Assembly (NCBI GenBank): GCA_948537335.1
Contig: CAOUJG010000005.1
Span: 6,164 to 70,163 of the forward strand
Reading direction: 5' to 3'
DNA: 64,000 nucleotides
DNA from: an uncultured Eubacteriales bacterium
GTDB lineage: Bacteria > Bacillota > Clostridia > Oscillospirales > Acutalibacteraceae
Of this stretch, positions 1 through 8,814 are shown one piece after another. The translations under genes and the position numbers were made by a program. The notes beneath the pieces are model-generated. The model made no database searches. It had not been told where the DNA came from and was given only the letters and a program-made list of their open reading frames with translations. Every line of letters starts with the position of its first letter. The first letter of the stretch is position 1.

Positions 1-928
1 CGTCGCGGATGTGGGCGTTTTGCAGCTGGCAAAAAAATATGCGCCGGATGTGGACGTTCACATCTCGACGCAGGCCGGCGTGGTGAATTATTTGACAGCG
101 CGGGCTTTTTACGAGCTGGGCGCCAAGAGGGTTATCTTGGCAAGGGAGTTAACGCTCGAAGAGATCGCTACGATCAGAGCCAAAACAGATGCAGATTTAG
201 AATTAGAGGTTTTTGTGCATGGCTCGATGTGCGTGTCGTTCTCGGGCCGATGCTTGCTCTCGAGCTATTTAACGGGCCGCGACGCCAACAGAGGTGACTG
301 CGCGCAGCCGTGCCGCTGGAAGTATAGCTTGGTTGAAGAAAACAGAGAAGGGCAGCTTTTCCCTATTGTGGAGGGAAGCGGCGGGGCGTACATACTGAAT
401 TCGCGCGACCTATGTATGATCAACCACATTCCAGAGGTGATAAATGCGGGTGCGACGAGCCTGAAGATTGAAGGTAGGGCGAAGTCCGCCTACTATGTGG
501 CGACAACGACGAATGCCTACCGCAATGCAGTGGATCTATGCATAAGCGGAAAGCCCATTGAGCCGTGGATTATCGACGAGCTAGAGAAAATCAGCCACAG
601 AGAGTACAGCACGGGTTTCTTTTTTGGAAACGAGCCCGGCCAGATATACTCAAACGGAGGCTACATCCGAAAATATGATGTCGTCGCGGTTTGTGATGGC
701 TTTAATGACGGAATGGCAGAAATAACTCAGCGGAATAAATTTTCTAAGGGAGACACCTTAGACGTGCTGGAGTCAGGCCGCAAGCCATTTGAAATAAAGG
801 TTGAGAAAATTTTAGACCAATGGGGTAACGAGGTTGAATCCGCTCCTCACGCGATGCAGAAGCTGTTTGTTCAGGTAGACGAAGGCAAAAAAGTTTCCTC
901 CGGAGCATATCTGCGAAAAAGGCGATAA
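1..928 (+). CDS. U32 family peptidase, 5' end cut by window edge
   Basis: The reading frame is open to the left edge (Val-Ala-Asp precede the first GTG at position 11), so this is the C-terminal part of a longer protein; the usual length is about 400 residues. The family signature is clear: EVFVHGSMCVSFSGRC followed by a Cys-rich GDCAQPCRW stretch, then YILNSRDL and SLKIEGR. A C-terminal beta-barrel-like domain ends in LFVQVDEGKK. Members of this clostridial/bacillar type (YrrO/TrhP-like) are linked to tRNA wobble-uridine hydroxylation, and others were first described as collagenases. The tRNA role is inferred from family knowledge. It probably ends a transcript, because a tRNA gene with its own promoter follows. 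Confidence 0.85.
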   Translation, partial: VADVGVLQLAKKYAPDVDVHISTQAGVVNYLTARAFYELGAKRVILARELTLEEIATIRAKTDADLELEVFVHGSMCVSFSGRCLLSSYLTGRDANRGDCAQPCRWKYSLVEENREGQLFPIVEGSGGAYILNSRDLCMINHIPEVINAGATSLKIEGRAKSAYYVATTTNAYRNAVDLCISGKPIEPWIIDELEKISHREYSTGFFFGNEPGQIYSNGGYIRKYDVVAVCDGFNDGMAEITQRNKFSKGDTLDVLESGRKPFEIKVEKILDQWGNEVESAPHAMQKLFVQVDEGKKVSSGAYLRKRR

Positions 929-975
929 ACAAAAATTCGCATTTGTGCGAGAGTTATTGAAGAACGAGAAATAAC

Positions 976-1125
976 TTATTGCTCGTTGATGTCGGAACAC
1001 TCAGTTAAATCTAGGTCGCATGTAATTGAAGAAGAGGTTTCATTTGTGGTTACCACGGACGAAGAGAGGCTGTCTTCATTTTTTATTAAATCTTCAGCTA
1101 TATCGTCATCGATTTCACCCTGCAT
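976..1125 (-). CDS. Possible small acidic protein, 49 aa
   Basis: A leftward ATG at 1125 is preceded by GAGGAG with a 6-nt spacer and opens a 49-residue frame rich in Asp, Glu, Ser and Thr. The frame stays open upstream into the tRNA-Ser gene, but that part is antisense to the tRNA and unlikely to be coding. No family is recognised and no promoter is evident. It may be a chance frame. The 929-1207 interval holds nothing else except the tRNA promoter. Confidence 0.2.
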   Translation of the reverse strand: MQGEIDDDIAEDLIKNEDSLSSSVVTTNETSSSITCDLDLTECSDINEQ

Positions 1126-1162
1126 TTGGGGCTCCTCGGTATTTGCACCAAAGCAGAAATCT

Positions 1163-1191
1163 TTGACTTTTACAGATTTTTTTGTTATAAT
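1163..1191 (+). promoter_or_regulatory. Sigma-A type promoter for tRNA-Ser
   Basis: TTGACT (1163-1168) and TATAAT (1186-1191) are separated by exactly 17 bp. The start point would fall about 10 nt before the mature tRNA, so little 5' trimming would be needed. Confidence 0.8.
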
Positions 1192-1207
1192 AATTAAATC
1201 TATTTTT

Positions 1208-1300
1208 GGAGAGGTGTCCGAGCTGGCCGAAGGAGCACGATTGGAAATCGTGTAAACCGTTAAAGCGGTTTCTGGGGTTCGAATCCCCATCTCTCCGCCA
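1208..1300 (+). tRNA. tRNA-Ser (anticodon GGA)
   Basis: The full class II cloverleaf can be drawn: acceptor arm GGAGAGG with TCTCTCC (last pair G-U), anticodon arm CACGA-TTGGAAA-TCGTG giving anticodon GGA, a long variable arm typical of serine tRNAs, T arm GGGG-TTCGAAT-CCCC, and an encoded CCA end. It should read UCC and UCU codons. Confidence 0.95.
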
Positions 1301-1409
1301 CTTTGTACGATGTTATATTAGGAGAAAGGGGTTTCTAATGAATTTTTGGATAAGTTCAACTTTTAGCAAGTAAATGCCGGAATGGACATGAAGAGCCCTA
1401 AGCCAGATT

Positions 1410-1733
1410 TTGGGTGTGACGAAGGACAAAATCAAATCGCCTGTGGCCAACGTTTTAAGTAAGAATACCGCTAATTTTGCTGCCATGTATAATTTGTTTT
1501 TTCCGATTCGATTAATTAAGATGGCGTACCAATCGCTAAACTTAGAGCTTAGCGATGATGATATTCGTGAACAAGCCGCAAATGCTGTGGGCTCCTGCAT
1601 TATAACTGCTGCTTTTGCAGGCAAAAGTGATATTCCAGAAGCCCTTGTACCCAAAATAGAGGCTAAGGGTGACGAATTGATAAATTTGTGTGAATTCAAA
1701 TTAGGCACAGATTTTCAAGCATTGTTTAACTAA
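1410..1733 (+). CDS. Hypothetical protein, about 107 aa
   Basis: A TTG at 1410 opens a frame with protein-like composition: a central LELSDDDIREQAANAVG helix-like stretch and an acidic-hydrophobic end, GDELINLCEFKLGTDFQALF. No family is recognised. No SD precedes TTG 1410 or the GTG at 1416. A good SD (AGGAGAAAGGGG) lies at about 1320 but serves an ATG at 1338 whose frame stops after 11 codons. The gene may therefore be a 5'-damaged remnant, or it may be read from an unrecognised start. An overlapping antisense frame looks less natural. Confidence 0.4.
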   Translation: MGVTKDKIKSPVANVLSKNTANFAAMYNLFFPIRLIKMAYQSLNLELSDDDIREQAANAVGSCIITAAFAGKSDIPEALVPKIEAKGDELINLCEFKLGTDFQALFN

Positions 1734-1806
1734 AAACAACTAATATTTGAACGCCAGGTAAGGGTTTGTCCATTTTTAATTTTTTAAAATATGAAAAAAG
1801 GAGATT

Positions 1807-2829
1807 TTGCAACGGATGTGTGAAAAAAAGACGTTAAAAAGCAGACTTTGGTTGGTTGTGGTGGCTTGTGCTGCGATTTTATTTAGCGTAGCGTTTGCAT
1901 TTGTTTGGAACCAAAAGGAGGAATATACGCCAGGTGGGCACCCAATGCTGATGGCAGCCCACAGCGGTTATAGTCAGCCGATGGTAATACCGGTGGCGAT
2001 GGCGGCGGACGATAATTACACGTACCCGACGATAGTTGCGATAACGTCGATGATGATAAATTCTAACAGCAACACGCAATACGATATTTACATTATGACG
2101 CCGGGCGGCTTTGCGGGTAAGAATAAGCAGAGAATCTTGAGTCTGCAGGATAAATACAAAAATAGGTGCAAAATAACGTTTATCGATATGCAGGACCGCT
2201 ATAAAAAGGCGAACGATAGGGGCCATATAACGACACCGACGTATTATCGACTGTCTTTGTCATCTTTGCTGCCAGAAATAGAAAAGATCATTTGGCTGGA
2301 CGGGGACGTCTTAGTTTTGGGCGATTTTACGGATATGTATAACATAAGCATGGACGGGCTTTATTATAGGGGCTTTTTGGATAGCAACGTCCGTGGGACA
2401 GAGAAGTTTGGAATAAAAAATGACCATTTTATATGTGCCGGCGTGATGTTGGTAAACTTAGCGAAGCTGAGAGCCGACAATATGGAGGCAAAGTTTGAAA
2501 AGTTTATTGAAAATAATAATGACAGGCTTGAGCAGCACGACCAGACAGTTATAAACGTGGTTTGTTATAAAAACACAGACTTTTTGCCTGCCAAGTACGG
2601 GATATTTAATTTTGGGACCGTAGAAGCGGCCAGGTCACACGCGGAGGCTTTGTTAGCTAGGGACCGATATACTGCAGACGAGATGCAAGATGCGTATGAA
2701 AACCCAGTAATATTGCACTGTATATGCAAGCCGTGGGGCCAGGGCGAGGCTAATAGAAAAAGTTTGTGGTGGGAATACGCCGCAAAGACCGATTATTTTG
2801 AGGAAATAAAAGTAAAATATAATTCGTAG
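1807..2829 (+). CDS. Membrane-anchored family 8 glycosyltransferase
   Basis: This is a predicted GT-A fold retaining glycosyltransferase of family GT8, using a nucleotide sugar and a divalent metal. A short basic N terminus and one hydrophobic segment (LWLVVVACAAILFSVAFAF) act as a signal anchor, so the catalytic domain may sit outside the membrane, which is unusual for this family. Visible GT8 hallmarks are IPVAMAADDNY near the start of the domain, the metal-binding LDGDVLVLGD (DxD), and the C-terminal LHCICKPW, like the family's HxxGxxKPW. Start choice is uncertain: AAGGAG at 1798 is 3 nt from TTG 1807 and 12 nt from ATG 1816. The sugar and acceptor cannot be inferred. It stands alone, with a terminator after it. 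Confidence 0.8.
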   Translation: MQRMCEKKTLKSRLWLVVVACAAILFSVAFAFVWNQKEEYTPGGHPMLMAAHSGYSQPMVIPVAMAADDNYTYPTIVAITSMMINSNSNTQYDIYIMTPGGFAGKNKQRILSLQDKYKNRCKITFIDMQDRYKKANDRGHITTPTYYRLSLSSLLPEIEKIIWLDGDVLVLGDFTDMYNISMDGLYYRGFLDSNVRGTEKFGIKNDHFICAGVMLVNLAKLRADNMEAKFEKFIENNNDRLEQHDQTVINVVCYKNTDFLPAKYGIFNFGTVEAARSHAEALLARDRYTADEMQDAYENPVILHCICKPWGQGEANRKSLWWEYAAKTDYFEEIKVKYNS

Positions 2830-2851
2830 GCGCAAGGTTTTTGCCAGAATG

Positions 2852-2897
2852 AACTAACGAGAGATTCCTTTTTCAATATGGGGGTCTCTTTAGTTTT
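2852..2897 (+). terminator. Rho-independent terminator after the GT8 gene
   Basis: AACTAA-c-GAGA pairs with TCTC-t-TTAGTT (one mismatch), and the stem is followed by TTTT. Confidence 0.7.
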
Positions 2898-2909
2898 GCC
2901 GCCGCGGGG

Positions 2910-2938
2910 TTGACAATAGCTGGGGCATTGCGTAACAT
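2910..2938 (+). promoter_or_regulatory. Promoter of the parE-parC operon
   Basis: TTGACA (2910-2915), a 17-bp spacer and TAACAT (2933-2938). The start of transcription would be near 2945. This rules out the longer parE frame beginning at 2910 and supports the ATG at 2970. Confidence 0.7.
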
Positions 2939-2969
2939 AATAGTAGAGGTCGCAAAATGGGGGATGTTT

Positions 2970-4952
2970 ATGGAATTAAAAGCGCGAAATTATGGGAATG
3001 ACAGCATATCGTCGCTGAAGGGTGCCGACAGAGTGCGCAAACGGCCGGCGGTTATATTTGGTTCGGACGGAATAGAGGGATGCCAGCACTCGGTTTTTGA
3101 GATTTTGTCGAATTCAATTGACGAAGCGCGAGAGGGATTTGGCGCGGAGATAGTGGTGACGCTGTTTGAGAATCACTCGATAGAGATAGAAGACCACGGC
3201 AGAGGGATTCCGGTGGACTTTAACAAAAACGAGGGCAAGTTCAACTGGGAGCTTGTTTTTTGCGAGCTTTACGCGGGCGGCAAGTATAACAACGCTGCGG
3301 CGCAAAATTACGAGTACTCACTGGGGCTAAACGGCTTGGGGCTGTGCTCCACGCAGTATTCATCGGAGTATATGGACGTTGAGATAAAGCGCGACGGCTT
3401 TGTTTATGGCTTGCACTTCGAAAAGGGCGAGAATGTCGGCGGTTTAAAAAAGGAGCCGTATGGTGGTAAAGACACCGGAACGAAGATTCGCTGGAGGCCC
3501 GACTTGGCGGTGTTTACGGACATAAACATAAGCCAGGAGTACTTTTTTGACATAATGAAGCGCCAGGCCATTGTTAATGCGGGTTTGAAGTTTATTTTTC
3601 GGTACCAGGCGGGCGAAAGCTTCGAGGTATCTGAGTTTCAGTACGAAAACGGCATTGTGGACCACGTTAAGGAGCTCGTTGAAGAGGACTTTTTGACTCC
3701 GGTGCAGTTTTGGACGGGCGAAAAAAAGGTCCGCGACCGCGACGACAAGCCATATTACAAAACGAAGATAAACATCGCGTTTGCGTTTTCGAACAAAGTA
3801 AGCGGGGCCGAGTACTACCACAACTCGAGCTGGCTGGAGTACGGCGGCGCGCCCGAAAAGGCCGTGAAGAACGCGTTTGTGTATCAGATCGATTCCTACT
3901 TGAAGCAGGGCGGGAAGTACAACAAAAACGAGAGTAAGATAACGTTTGCCGACGTGGAGGACTGCTTGGTCGTGGTGGTTTCGTCGTTTTCGAACGTGAC
4001 GTCGTATGAGAACCAGACGAAAAAATCGATAACGAACAAGGGCATACAGGACGCCATGGTCGAGATGTTCCGGCATCAGTTGGAGGTTTATTTTATTGAG
4101 AACCCGACGGACGCCGAAAAAATCGGGGCGCAGGTGCTCATAAACAAACGAAGCCGCGAGGATGCGGAAAAGACGCGCCTTAACATCAAAAAGAAACTGA
4201 CGAGCAATATGGACATCACGAGCCGGGTTGCGAAGTTTGTGGACTGCCGGAGTAAGGATGTGTCGGAGCGCGAACTATTTATCGTGGAGGGCGACTCTGC
4301 GCTGGGAGCCTGCAAACAGGCGCGCGACCCGAATTTTCAGGCGATTATCCCGATTCGCGGCAAAATTTTGAACTGTCTGAAGGTCGATTATAACAAGATT
4401 TTTAAAAGCGAGATTATAACAGACCTCATTAAGGTTCTGGGCTGCGGAGTGCAGATAAAATCTAAGGCGAGCAAGGATTTGGCGTCGTTTGACATAAATT
4501 TGCTGCGGTGGAACAAGGTGATTCTGTGTACGGATGCCGACGTGGACGGCTTTCAGATCCGAACGCTGCTGTTGACGATGATTTATCGGTTGACGCCCCG
4601 ACTGATCGACGAGGGCAAGGTTTTCATCGCGGAATCGCCGCTTTATGAGATCAACACGAAGAGCGAGACGTACTTTGCGTACACGGAAAAGGAAAAGGAG
4701 GACTTCATAAAGGGCTTGGGAACGCAAAAGTATACGATCCAGCGGTCGAAGGGGCTTGGCGAGAACGAGCCGGACATGATGAATCTGACGACGATGAACC
4801 CGAAAACGCGCAGGCTGATAAAGATAATGCCAGAGGACGCGCAACGGACGGCGCAGATGTTTGACGTGCTGCTGGGGGACAACATAGCGGGCCGCAAGGA
4901 GTTCATTGTGGAGAACGGGCATCTTTACATTGACGTCGCGGATATCAGCTGA
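2970..4952 (+). CDS. parE: Type IIA topoisomerase ATPase subunit (ParE/GyrB-like)
   Basis: This is the ATPase/Toprim subunit of a DNA topoisomerase IV-like enzyme that decatenates or relaxes DNA with the next gene product. The GHKL ATPase motifs are visible (NSIDEAREG, DHGRGIP, GLNGLGLCST), then a transducer domain. The Toprim domain has EGDSALGACKQARD (Glu near 440) and TDADVDG (Asp near 522, 524 and 526), and the protein ends with RSKGLGENEPDMM. The start is ATG 2970, 6 nt after GGGGG (660 aa). It is divergent from textbook GyrB/ParE: EGDSAGG is replaced by EGDSALGA. Whether it is the cell's topo IV or an extra enzyme cannot be settled, because gyrA/gyrB are not in the window. Confidence 0.88.
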   Translation: MELKARNYGNDSISSLKGADRVRKRPAVIFGSDGIEGCQHSVFEILSNSIDEAREGFGAEIVVTLFENHSIEIEDHGRGIPVDFNKNEGKFNWELVFCELYAGGKYNNAAAQNYEYSLGLNGLGLCSTQYSSEYMDVEIKRDGFVYGLHFEKGENVGGLKKEPYGGKDTGTKIRWRPDLAVFTDINISQEYFFDIMKRQAIVNAGLKFIFRYQAGESFEVSEFQYENGIVDHVKELVEEDFLTPVQFWTGEKKVRDRDDKPYYKTKINIAFAFSNKVSGAEYYHNSSWLEYGGAPEKAVKNAFVYQIDSYLKQGGKYNKNESKITFADVEDCLVVVVSSFSNVTSYENQTKKSITNKGIQDAMVEMFRHQLEVYFIENPTDAEKIGAQVLINKRSREDAEKTRLNIKKKLTSNMDITSRVAKFVDCRSKDVSERELFIVEGDSALGACKQARDPNFQAIIPIRGKILNCLKVDYNKIFKSEIITDLIKVLGCGVQIKSKASKDLASFDINLLRWNKVILCTDADVDGFQIRTLLLTMIYRLTPRLIDEGKVFIAESPLYEINTKSETYFAYTEKEKEDFIKGLGTQKYTIQRSKGLGENEPDMMNLTTMNPKTRRLIKIMPEDAQRTAQMFDVLLGDNIAGRKEFIVENGHLYIDVADIS

Positions 4953-4985
4953 GCGGCCGCGCAAAGGTTACGGAGGTGAAAAGTT

Positions 4986-7235
4986 TTGGCATCAAAGAAA
5001 AAAGATTTTTCAAAGGATATAAATGGGAATGGTGGCCGGACGCACGGAGTAATTAACGGTGCGGGCGAAATTGTGGAGCAAAAAATTGCGAGTACGCTGG
5101 AGAAAAACTATATGCCGTACGCGATGAGTGTGATTTTGTCGCGGGCCATCCCGCAGATAGATGGCTTTAAGCCGTCGCATCGTAAGTTGCTCTACACAAT
5201 GTACAAGATGGGGCTTTTGGGCTCGGCCAGGACTAAGTCGGCGAATATAGTGGGGCAAACGATGAAGCTCAACCCGCACGGAGACAGCGCGATTTATGAT
5301 ACCATGGTGCGTCTGAGTCGCGGCTATGAGGCCTTGTTGCACCCGTATGTGGATTCTAAGGGAAATTTTGGTAAATTTTATTCTAGAGACATGATGTGCG
5401 CAGCTTCGCGATACACCGAGGCGCGGCTTGACGACATCTGTGAGGAGCTTTTTAAGGATATCGACAAGGACACCGTCGATTTTGTGGACAACTATGATAA
5501 CACGCAAAAGGAGCCGACCCTGTTGCCGGCGAGCTTTCCGTCGATCTTGGTGAATGCGAATACGGGGATAGCCGTAGGCATGGCAAGCTCGATTTGTCCC
5601 TTCAATCTGCGAGAGGTCTGTAAAGCGACGACAATGCTGATTAAAGACCCGGAAGCGGATATAAGCAAAGTGCTTCTGGCGCCCGACTTTACCGGCGGAG
5701 GCAGCATAATTTACGACGAAAAGGCCATGGCCGAGATTTACAAAACGGGACGCGGCAGCATAAAGGTGCGCGCGCGGTATACTTACGACAAAGCGCAGAA
5801 CTGCATTGACATTAGCAGCATTCCGCCCACCACAACCTCAGAAGCGATCATCGAAAAGATCATTGATCTTGTGAAAAAGGGCAGCGTGAGGGAAATCTCG
5901 GACATCCGCGATGAAACGGGAATAGAAGGCCTGAAGATAACGATCGACCTAAAACGGGGAACAGACGCAGAAAAACTCATGCAAAAGCTGTACAGAATGA
6001 CGCCGCTTGAGGATTCGTTCTCGTGCAACTTCAATGTGCTGATAAACGCCACGCCACGAGTGCTGGGAGTAAGAGCGCTACTTTGCGAGTGGATTGCCTT
6101 TAGAACGGAGTGCGTGCGCCGCAGAACGCAGTTTGATCTTCATAAGCAGAAAAGCAAGATGCACCTACTGGCGGGCCTCAAGAAGATTCTTGTGGACATA
6201 GACAAGGCGATAAAAATCATCCGAAACACGAAGGAAGAATCGATGGTGGTGCCCAACTTGATGCAGGGTTTCGACATCGACGAGGTGCAGGCAGACTACG
6301 TGGCGGAGATAAAGCTGCGGCACTTGAACCGAGAGTACATCCTGAAGCGGACGGACGAAATCGAGCGGCTAAAGGAGCTAATCAAAGATTTAGAGTCGAT
6401 TTTGAACGACGACAAAAAAATAAAGGAAATAATCGCGCAAGAATTAAAAAATATTGCAGAAAAGTATGGCAAACCGAGGAAAACTATGCTAATATACAAG
6501 GAGGACGTGGCCGAGGCTGACGTGGAGGAAGAAGTGCCGGATTATCCAGTGCACCTGTTCTTTACGAAGCACCAGTATTTCAAGAAGATCACGCCGCAGT
6601 CCTTGCGGATGAGCAGCGATCAGAAGCTAAAAGACGGGGACGAAATCCTGCAGACCATCGAAGCGAACAATAATTTTGATTTGCTATTTTTTACGGATAG
6701 GCAGCAGGTCTATAAGGCAAAGGTTGCGGATTTTGCGGATTCGAAGGCGAGCGTGCTTGGAGAATTTGTGCCGGCCAAGCTAGAGATGGAGCCGGATGAA
6801 TCGGCCTTGTGCATGATTGCAACACAGAATTATGCAGGATGCGTGCTGTTCTTTTTTGAAAACGGCAAGGTCGCCAAGGTGACACTCGAGGCCTACAAAA
6901 CCAAGACGAACAGAAAAAAGCTGGTCAAGGCTTATTCGGATAAATCGCGCGTTGTGGAGATTAAGTACTTGGGCGAGGAAAAAGATTTTGTGGTGACTTC
7001 GTCGGCAGGGCGGGCGTTGGTCTTTAACACGAGCATGCTTAACGCTAAGACAACGAAGTCGACGCAGGGCGTCTCGGTAATGAGCCTGAGAAAGGGGCAC
7101 CGCGTTGTTGCCGCAAAGGAGCTTGACCCAAAGAGCTTAACGGACGTTGCGAGGTATTATCGGCCAAAGAACTTACCCGCCGCGGGAACGGTGCCGAATT
7201 CAAGTGTGGACGGGCCAGAGCAGCTGACACTGTGA
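4986..7235 (+). CDS. parC: Type IIA topoisomerase cleavage subunit (ParC/GyrA-like)
   Basis: This subunit breaks and rejoins DNA through an active-site tyrosine and partners the ParE-like protein 33 nt upstream. The winged-helix region is clear: the quinolone-pocket motif NPHGDSAIYDTMVRL keeps the Ser and the catalytic motif is AASRYTEARLDD, with the Tyr at about 143. A coiled-coil tower region follows. The C-terminal third is beta-pinwheel-like (FFFENGKVAKV, TSSAGRALVFN). No glutamine-rich GyrA box was seen, which favours topo IV over gyrase. The start is TTG 4986, 8 nt after GGAGG. At 749 aa the length is normal. Divergent positions include LNPHGDS, where gyrases have YHPHGDS. Confidence 0.88.
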   Translation: MASKKKDFSKDINGNGGRTHGVINGAGEIVEQKIASTLEKNYMPYAMSVILSRAIPQIDGFKPSHRKLLYTMYKMGLLGSARTKSANIVGQTMKLNPHGDSAIYDTMVRLSRGYEALLHPYVDSKGNFGKFYSRDMMCAASRYTEARLDDICEELFKDIDKDTVDFVDNYDNTQKEPTLLPASFPSILVNANTGIAVGMASSICPFNLREVCKATTMLIKDPEADISKVLLAPDFTGGGSIIYDEKAMAEIYKTGRGSIKVRARYTYDKAQNCIDISSIPPTTTSEAIIEKIIDLVKKGSVREISDIRDETGIEGLKITIDLKRGTDAEKLMQKLYRMTPLEDSFSCNFNVLINATPRVLGVRALLCEWIAFRTECVRRRTQFDLHKQKSKMHLLAGLKKILVDIDKAIKIIRNTKEESMVVPNLMQGFDIDEVQADYVAEIKLRHLNREYILKRTDEIERLKELIKDLESILNDDKKIKEIIAQELKNIAEKYGKPRKTMLIYKEDVAEADVEEEVPDYPVHLFFTKHQYFKKITPQSLRMSSDQKLKDGDEILQTIEANNNFDLLFFTDRQQVYKAKVADFADSKASVLGEFVPAKLEMEPDESALCMIATQNYAGCVLFFFENGKVAKVTLEAYKTKTNRKKLVKAYSDKSRVVEIKYLGEEKDFVVTSSAGRALVFNTSMLNAKTTKSTQGVSVMSLRKGHRVVAAKELDPKSLTDVARYYRPKNLPAAGTVPNSSVDGPEQLTL

Positions 7236-7270
7236 TTATAATTTTGTAAAAAACGAAGGAGAATAGAACT

Positions 7271-7648
7271 ATGGGTATCAAAAAAGACTGGATGGAGCGG
7301 CAAATAGAGGCGATTGCTAACACGTTTGCGGCGATTCTTTTTGGAAAAGACAAGGTGAAGACGATTTTGGACGTGGACGAGGATGAAGATTCCGCAACGG
7401 AGCTGGAAGACGACATCTTAGAGAGAATGGCAAAAAAGCTGATAGCGGATAAAAACTTTAACAAGGCGGAGAGGCTGATTTTTGACGGTCTGGACAAGCA
7501 AAAAACGGCCAGACGCTTTGAATTGGCGCTGAACTTTTTTAATGAAGCGCATGAATTCGGTGATGAAACCTTGGCAAAGTACGATTACTCGCACGATAAA
7601 ATCGAAAAAGGCATAGAAAGACTAAAGGTTTTGTATAACATGGACTAA
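7271..7648 (+). CDS. DUF6483-like small protein
   Basis: This 125-residue acidic, helical protein has no membrane segment. The pattern MGIKKDWMERQIEAIANTFA and a later TPR-like AERLIFDGLDKQKT...ALNFFNEA resemble the clostridial DUF6483 family, which has no known function. A strong SD (AAGGAG) precedes the ATG. It lies 35 nt after parC and is probably cotranscribed with it, but no functional link is known. The family assignment is from memory and moderately sure. Confidence 0.6.
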   Translation: MGIKKDWMERQIEAIANTFAAILFGKDKVKTILDVDEDEDSATELEDDILERMAKKLIADKNFNKAERLIFDGLDKQKTARRFELALNFFNEAHEFGDETLAKYDYSHDKIEKGIERLKVLYNMD

Positions 7649-7680
7649 TCAAACAAAATTGAATAAATAGCCAAATTTTA

Positions 7681-7708
7681 TTGACAATTAATGGGAAAGA
7701 TATATAAT
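7681..7708 (+). promoter_or_regulatory. Promoter for thioesterase and flavodoxin-like genes
   Basis: TTGACA (7681-7686), a 16-bp spacer and TATAAT (7703-7708). The next start codon is 77 nt downstream. Confidence 0.75.
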
Positions 7709-7784
7709 AATTGCGTTTGAGCTGATTTATGAAATATTTTGACGGCCAGGTGGACGTATTTATGCGCGTTTGGGGGAATTTTTT

Positions 7785-8174
7785 TTGTTAACATTGGGGA
7801 CAAAAGGGGAGCTAGACTACACTGTTCAAAAAAAGGACACTTATAAATCGCAGGAGTTGGGGAATTTGGATGTTTTGTCGACTTCTTCGATGATCTATTT
7901 TATGGAGTCCACCGCGTGCAAAAGCTTGGAGGACCACTTAGAAAAAGGCCTCACCACTGTGGGGAGGTCCATGAATATTCAGCATTTTTGCGCCACCCCG
8001 GTGGGAACGCAGGTGAAGTTTGAATCGGAACTTGTGAAGATCGACGGCAAATTCTTGACGTTTGAAATCACGGCCAAAGACCCGTTCGGCGTGATGGGAG
8101 CTGGAGTTCACGAGCGCACAATCGTGGATAGCCAATATTTAACAATGAAGGCTTTCGTAAAAAAGGTGGAATAG
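7785..8174 (+). CDS. Hotdog-fold thioesterase (FlK-like)
   Basis: This 129-residue single-domain protein resembles the fluoroacetyl-CoA thioesterase-like group, which hydrolyses small acyl-CoA thioesters. Features include STSSMIYFMESTACKSLEDHL (hotdog helix with Thr/Glu), TTVGRSMNIQHFCATPVG and a final strand with GVHERTIVD. TTG 7785 is chosen because GGGGGA lies 7 nt upstream; a TTG at 7770 would have no SD. The substrate is unknown. Related proteins usually act in general acyl-CoA housekeeping, and fluoroacetate resistance is not implied. It shares a promoter with the next gene. Confidence 0.7.
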   Translation: MLTLGTKGELDYTVQKKDTYKSQELGNLDVLSTSSMIYFMESTACKSLEDHLEKGLTTVGRSMNIQHFCATPVGTQVKFESELVKIDGKFLTFEITAKDPFGVMGAGVHERTIVDSQYLTMKAFVKKVE

Positions 8175-8207
8175 CTTGCGCAAAATTGATTTGTGGAGGC
8201 GAGTCTG

Positions 8208-8741
8208 ATGGGCTTTTTAGCGGTAATTTTCTTGATTTTGCTGTTCGTGCTGTTTTTGTTTTCTTTTTGGCTAAAAAATGGTGTAAAGGCGCTAAATGCC
8301 CGGCGTGAACCCAAGGAACTGAAGTTTGGAAGCGGCAAAAAGTCCGCTCTGGTGGTTTATCAGCCGACGAAACACGGAGCAGAGGCCGAATTAACGGTGG
8401 CACTTGCTGATTATTTAGCGAAAAATGGCTACACAGTCACGGTGAATTACCCCTCGCACGAGCTTAAATATATTTTGAGCGAATATGATCTGTTGGCGTT
8501 TGGCTCTGGTGTGTGCGTTGGCCGAGTGTCGCCGATTTTGAGCGAATACATAATGACGCACCCGTTTAAAAACAAGAAAGTTTTGGTGTACACGGTGGGC
8601 CGGAATGCCGGGGATCTTACAGATTTAAACGAGCTGAAAATCTTGATTGATGTGCAAAATAACGAGGTCCACGCAATAAAAGTGAGCAAAGGGCAAGAGG
8701 CCGAGCTTACCGGATTTGTCCACAATTTGATTAATAATTAA
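8208..8741 (+). CDS. Membrane-anchored flavodoxin-like protein
   Basis: One N-terminal transmembrane segment (LAVIFLILLFVLFLFSFW) is followed by a flavodoxin-type alpha/beta domain: a first strand SALVVYQPTKHGAE where FMN phosphate would bind, then YDLLAFGSGVCVGRVSP and KVLVYTVGRN. The likely role is electron transfer or quinone/FMN-linked redox at the inner face of the membrane, but cofactor binding is inferred. ATG 8208 is 8 nt after GGAGG and is preferred over GTG 8193. It ends the transcript at the terminator 20 nt later. The gene is otherwise uncharacterised. Confidence 0.6.
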   Translation: MGFLAVIFLILLFVLFLFSFWLKNGVKALNARREPKELKFGSGKKSALVVYQPTKHGAEAELTVALADYLAKNGYTVTVNYPSHELKYILSEYDLLAFGSGVCVGRVSPILSEYIMTHPFKNKKVLVYTVGRNAGDLTDLNELKILIDVQNNEVHAIKVSKGQEAELTGFVHNLINN

Positions 8742-8760
8742 ATAAATTTCTGTAAAAGAA

Positions 8761-8802
8761 AATACCCCAGATGTCGCAACACAGGGCGGCAACCGGGGTA
8801 TT
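8761..8802. terminator. Bidirectional terminator between converging genes
   Basis: AATACCCC and GGGGTATT form an 8-bp stem around a 26-nt loop region, with T-rich sequence on the + side and an A-run on the other, between the converging flavodoxin-like gene and argS. Confidence 0.65.
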
Positions 8803-8814
8803 AATTTTGAAAAC

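Noticed and set aside
986..1255. 89-residue rightward frame into tRNA-Ser
   Set aside because: It has no ribosome site and runs through the tRNA promoter and the tRNA itself.
7785..8174. Fluoroacetate-resistance thioesterase
   Set aside because: Similarity is to the general FlK-like fold; nothing shows fluoroacetyl-CoA specificity.
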